Positions 62,990 through 64,000 of a DNA stretch of 64,000 bases are shown here, piece by piece. This DNA comes from Sipunculus nudus (lineage: Eukaryota; Annelida; Sipuncula; Golfingiida; Sipunculidae), in assembly GCA_026874595.1 (NCBI GenBank), contig CM049318.1, positions 1,063,241 to 1,127,240 on the forward strand, given 5' to 3'. The notes under the pieces were generated by a model that made no database searches, was not told the origin of the DNA, and saw only the letters and a program-made list of their open reading frames with translations. How positions within the stretch are numbered: position 1 is the first letter of the stretch; every line of letters starts with the position of its first letter. Made by a program: the position numbers and the translations under genes.

Positions 62990-64000
62990 AGTTAATATTC
63001 ATAGATATTTTCTGCGGATTTGGATTACCTGGTGGATCCAGTAAAGGCGTTCTGCCTCAGCGGAGGAATGTGCTCAGTTGAAGTTCATTCTAGTTAATAT
63101 TCATAGATATTTTCTGCGGATTTGGATTACCTGGTGGATCCAGTAAAGGCGTTCTGCCTCAGCGGAGGAATGTGCTTAGTTGAAGTTCATTCTAGTTAAT
63201 ATTCACAGATATTTTCTGCGGATTTGGATTACCTGGTCGATCCAGTAAAGGTGTTCTGCCTCAGCGGAGGAATGTGCTCAGTTGAAGTTCATTCTAGTTA
63301 ATATTCATAGATATTTTCTGCGGATTTGGATTACCTGGTGGATCCAGTAAAGGCGTTCTGCCTCAGCGGAGGAATGTGCTCAGTTGAAGTTCATTCTAGT
63401 TAATATCCATAGATATTTTCTGCGGATTTGAATTACCTGGTGGATCCAGTAAAGGTGTTCTGCCTCAGCGGAGGAATGTGCTCAGTTGAAGTTCATTCTA
63501 GTTAATATTCATAGATATTTTCTGCGGATTTGATTACCTGGTAAATCCAGTAAAGGCGTTCTGCCTCAGCGGAGGAATGTGCTCAGTTGAAGTTCATTCT
63601 AGTTAATATCCATAGATATTTTCTGCGGATTTGGATTACCTGGTGGATCCAGTAAAGGTGTTCTGCCTCAGCGGAGGAATGTGCTCAGTTGAAGTTCATT
63701 CTAGTTAATATTCATAGATATTTTCTGCGGATTTGGATTACCTGGTGGATCCAGTAAAGGTGTTCTGCCTCAGCGGAGGAATGTGCTCAGTTGAAGTTCA
63801 TTCTAGTTAATATTCATAGATATTTTCTGCGGATTTGGTTTATCTGGTGGATCCAGTAAAGGTGTTCTGCCTCAGCGGAGGAATGTGCTCAGTTGAAGTT
63901 CATTCTAGTTAATATTCATAGATATTTTCTGCGGATTTGGATAACCTGGTGGATCCAGTTAAGGCGTTCTGCCTCAGCGGAGGAATGTGCTCAGTTGAAG
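62990..64000. repeat. Family I block, partial copy at right edge
   Basis: The TTCACAG (63204) and GATTTGAATT (63425) variants lie at a fixed 9004-bp offset from 54200 and 54421, which shows that another family I block starts here and runs off the window. The ATCCAT unit near 63609 matches the 44.4 kb copy better than the 54.6 kb copy. Private changes are GTAAATCC near 63541 and CCAGTTAAGG near 63954. Confidence 0.75.

Larger units (their letters stand above)
1..64000. repeat. 102-bp satellite array (whole window)
   Basis: The sequence is a continuous head-to-tail tandem repeat with a modal unit of 102 bp. The next commonest length is 101 bp, mostly from loss of one G at unit positions 47-48. 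Rarer lengths are 88 and 103 bp. Every unit begins TTGAAG (when cut in this register) and ends near GTGCTCAG. No unit is inverted and nothing non-satellite interrupts the array, so no stretch of 300 bases lacks the repeat. Consensus GC is about 42%. Units differ mostly by a few substitutions. Both edges fall within the array, so its true length is unknown. Long homogenised arrays of this kind are typical of eukaryotic centromeric or pericentromeric heterochromatin; that location is inferred, not shown here. Confidence 0.98.

Noticed and set aside
1-64000. CRISPR array
   Set aside because: There are no short conserved repeats separated by unique spacers. The whole unit, about 102 bp, is repeated with only scattered substitutions, and no cas genes are present.
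1-64000. Transposable element or virus remnant
   Set aside because: No terminal repeats, target-site duplications, poly(A) tails, reverse transcriptase or transposase-like frames were seen. The longest open frame is 63 codons.

Overview
The whole 64,000-base window is one head-to-tail tandem satellite array. I found no gene, RNA gene, transposable element, CRISPR array or unique-sequence gap. The basic unit is about 102 bp (about 630 copies, estimated from length) and all units lie in the same orientation. A clean reference unit is 103-204. Each unit has an AT-rich first half (about 28% GC over 50 bases) and a GC-richer second half (about 56% GC over 52 bases). Most carry a BamHI site, and the commonest length variant is 101 bp. 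A long, homogenised, single-orientation satellite with higher-order structure points to a eukaryotic centromeric, pericentromeric or other heterochromatic block. The monomer does not match a satellite I can name, so I assign no species.

Layout, judged from shared rare variants used as landmarks: (I) 1-~4.5 kb is a family rich in C variants at unit position 25, with an 88-bp short unit. (II) ~4.5-41.3 kb is a second family, marked by units whose last bases read CTCAT instead of CTCAG. It is built from nested copies of 3-5 kb blocks, and its best-defined higher-order periods are 4271 bp, 3256 bp and 3051 bp. (III) 41.3-~47.2 kb is again family I: its first ~4.5 kb is a near copy of the window start at a constant offset of 41,279 bp. 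(IV) ~47.2-52.9 kb is family II again, including a ~4.2 kb copy at offset 10,961. (V) ~52.9-64 kb is family I, dominated by a 1513-bp (15-unit) period. Both window edges lie inside the array.

The units do not form a pathway. What can be read is history: repeated unequal exchange or conversion-like copying spread particular variants over tens of kilobases. Visible scars include tandem duplications of 1120, 3256, 1513 and 509 bp, a chimeric junction unit near 10,072-10,100, and a 13-bp deletion between GCG direct repeats. The only longer open frames are four identical 63-codon minus-strand frames. They arise where stop-removing variants coincide, and I do not regard them as genes. Comparisons were made by eye at landmark variants, not base by base, so block edges are approximate to about one unit.
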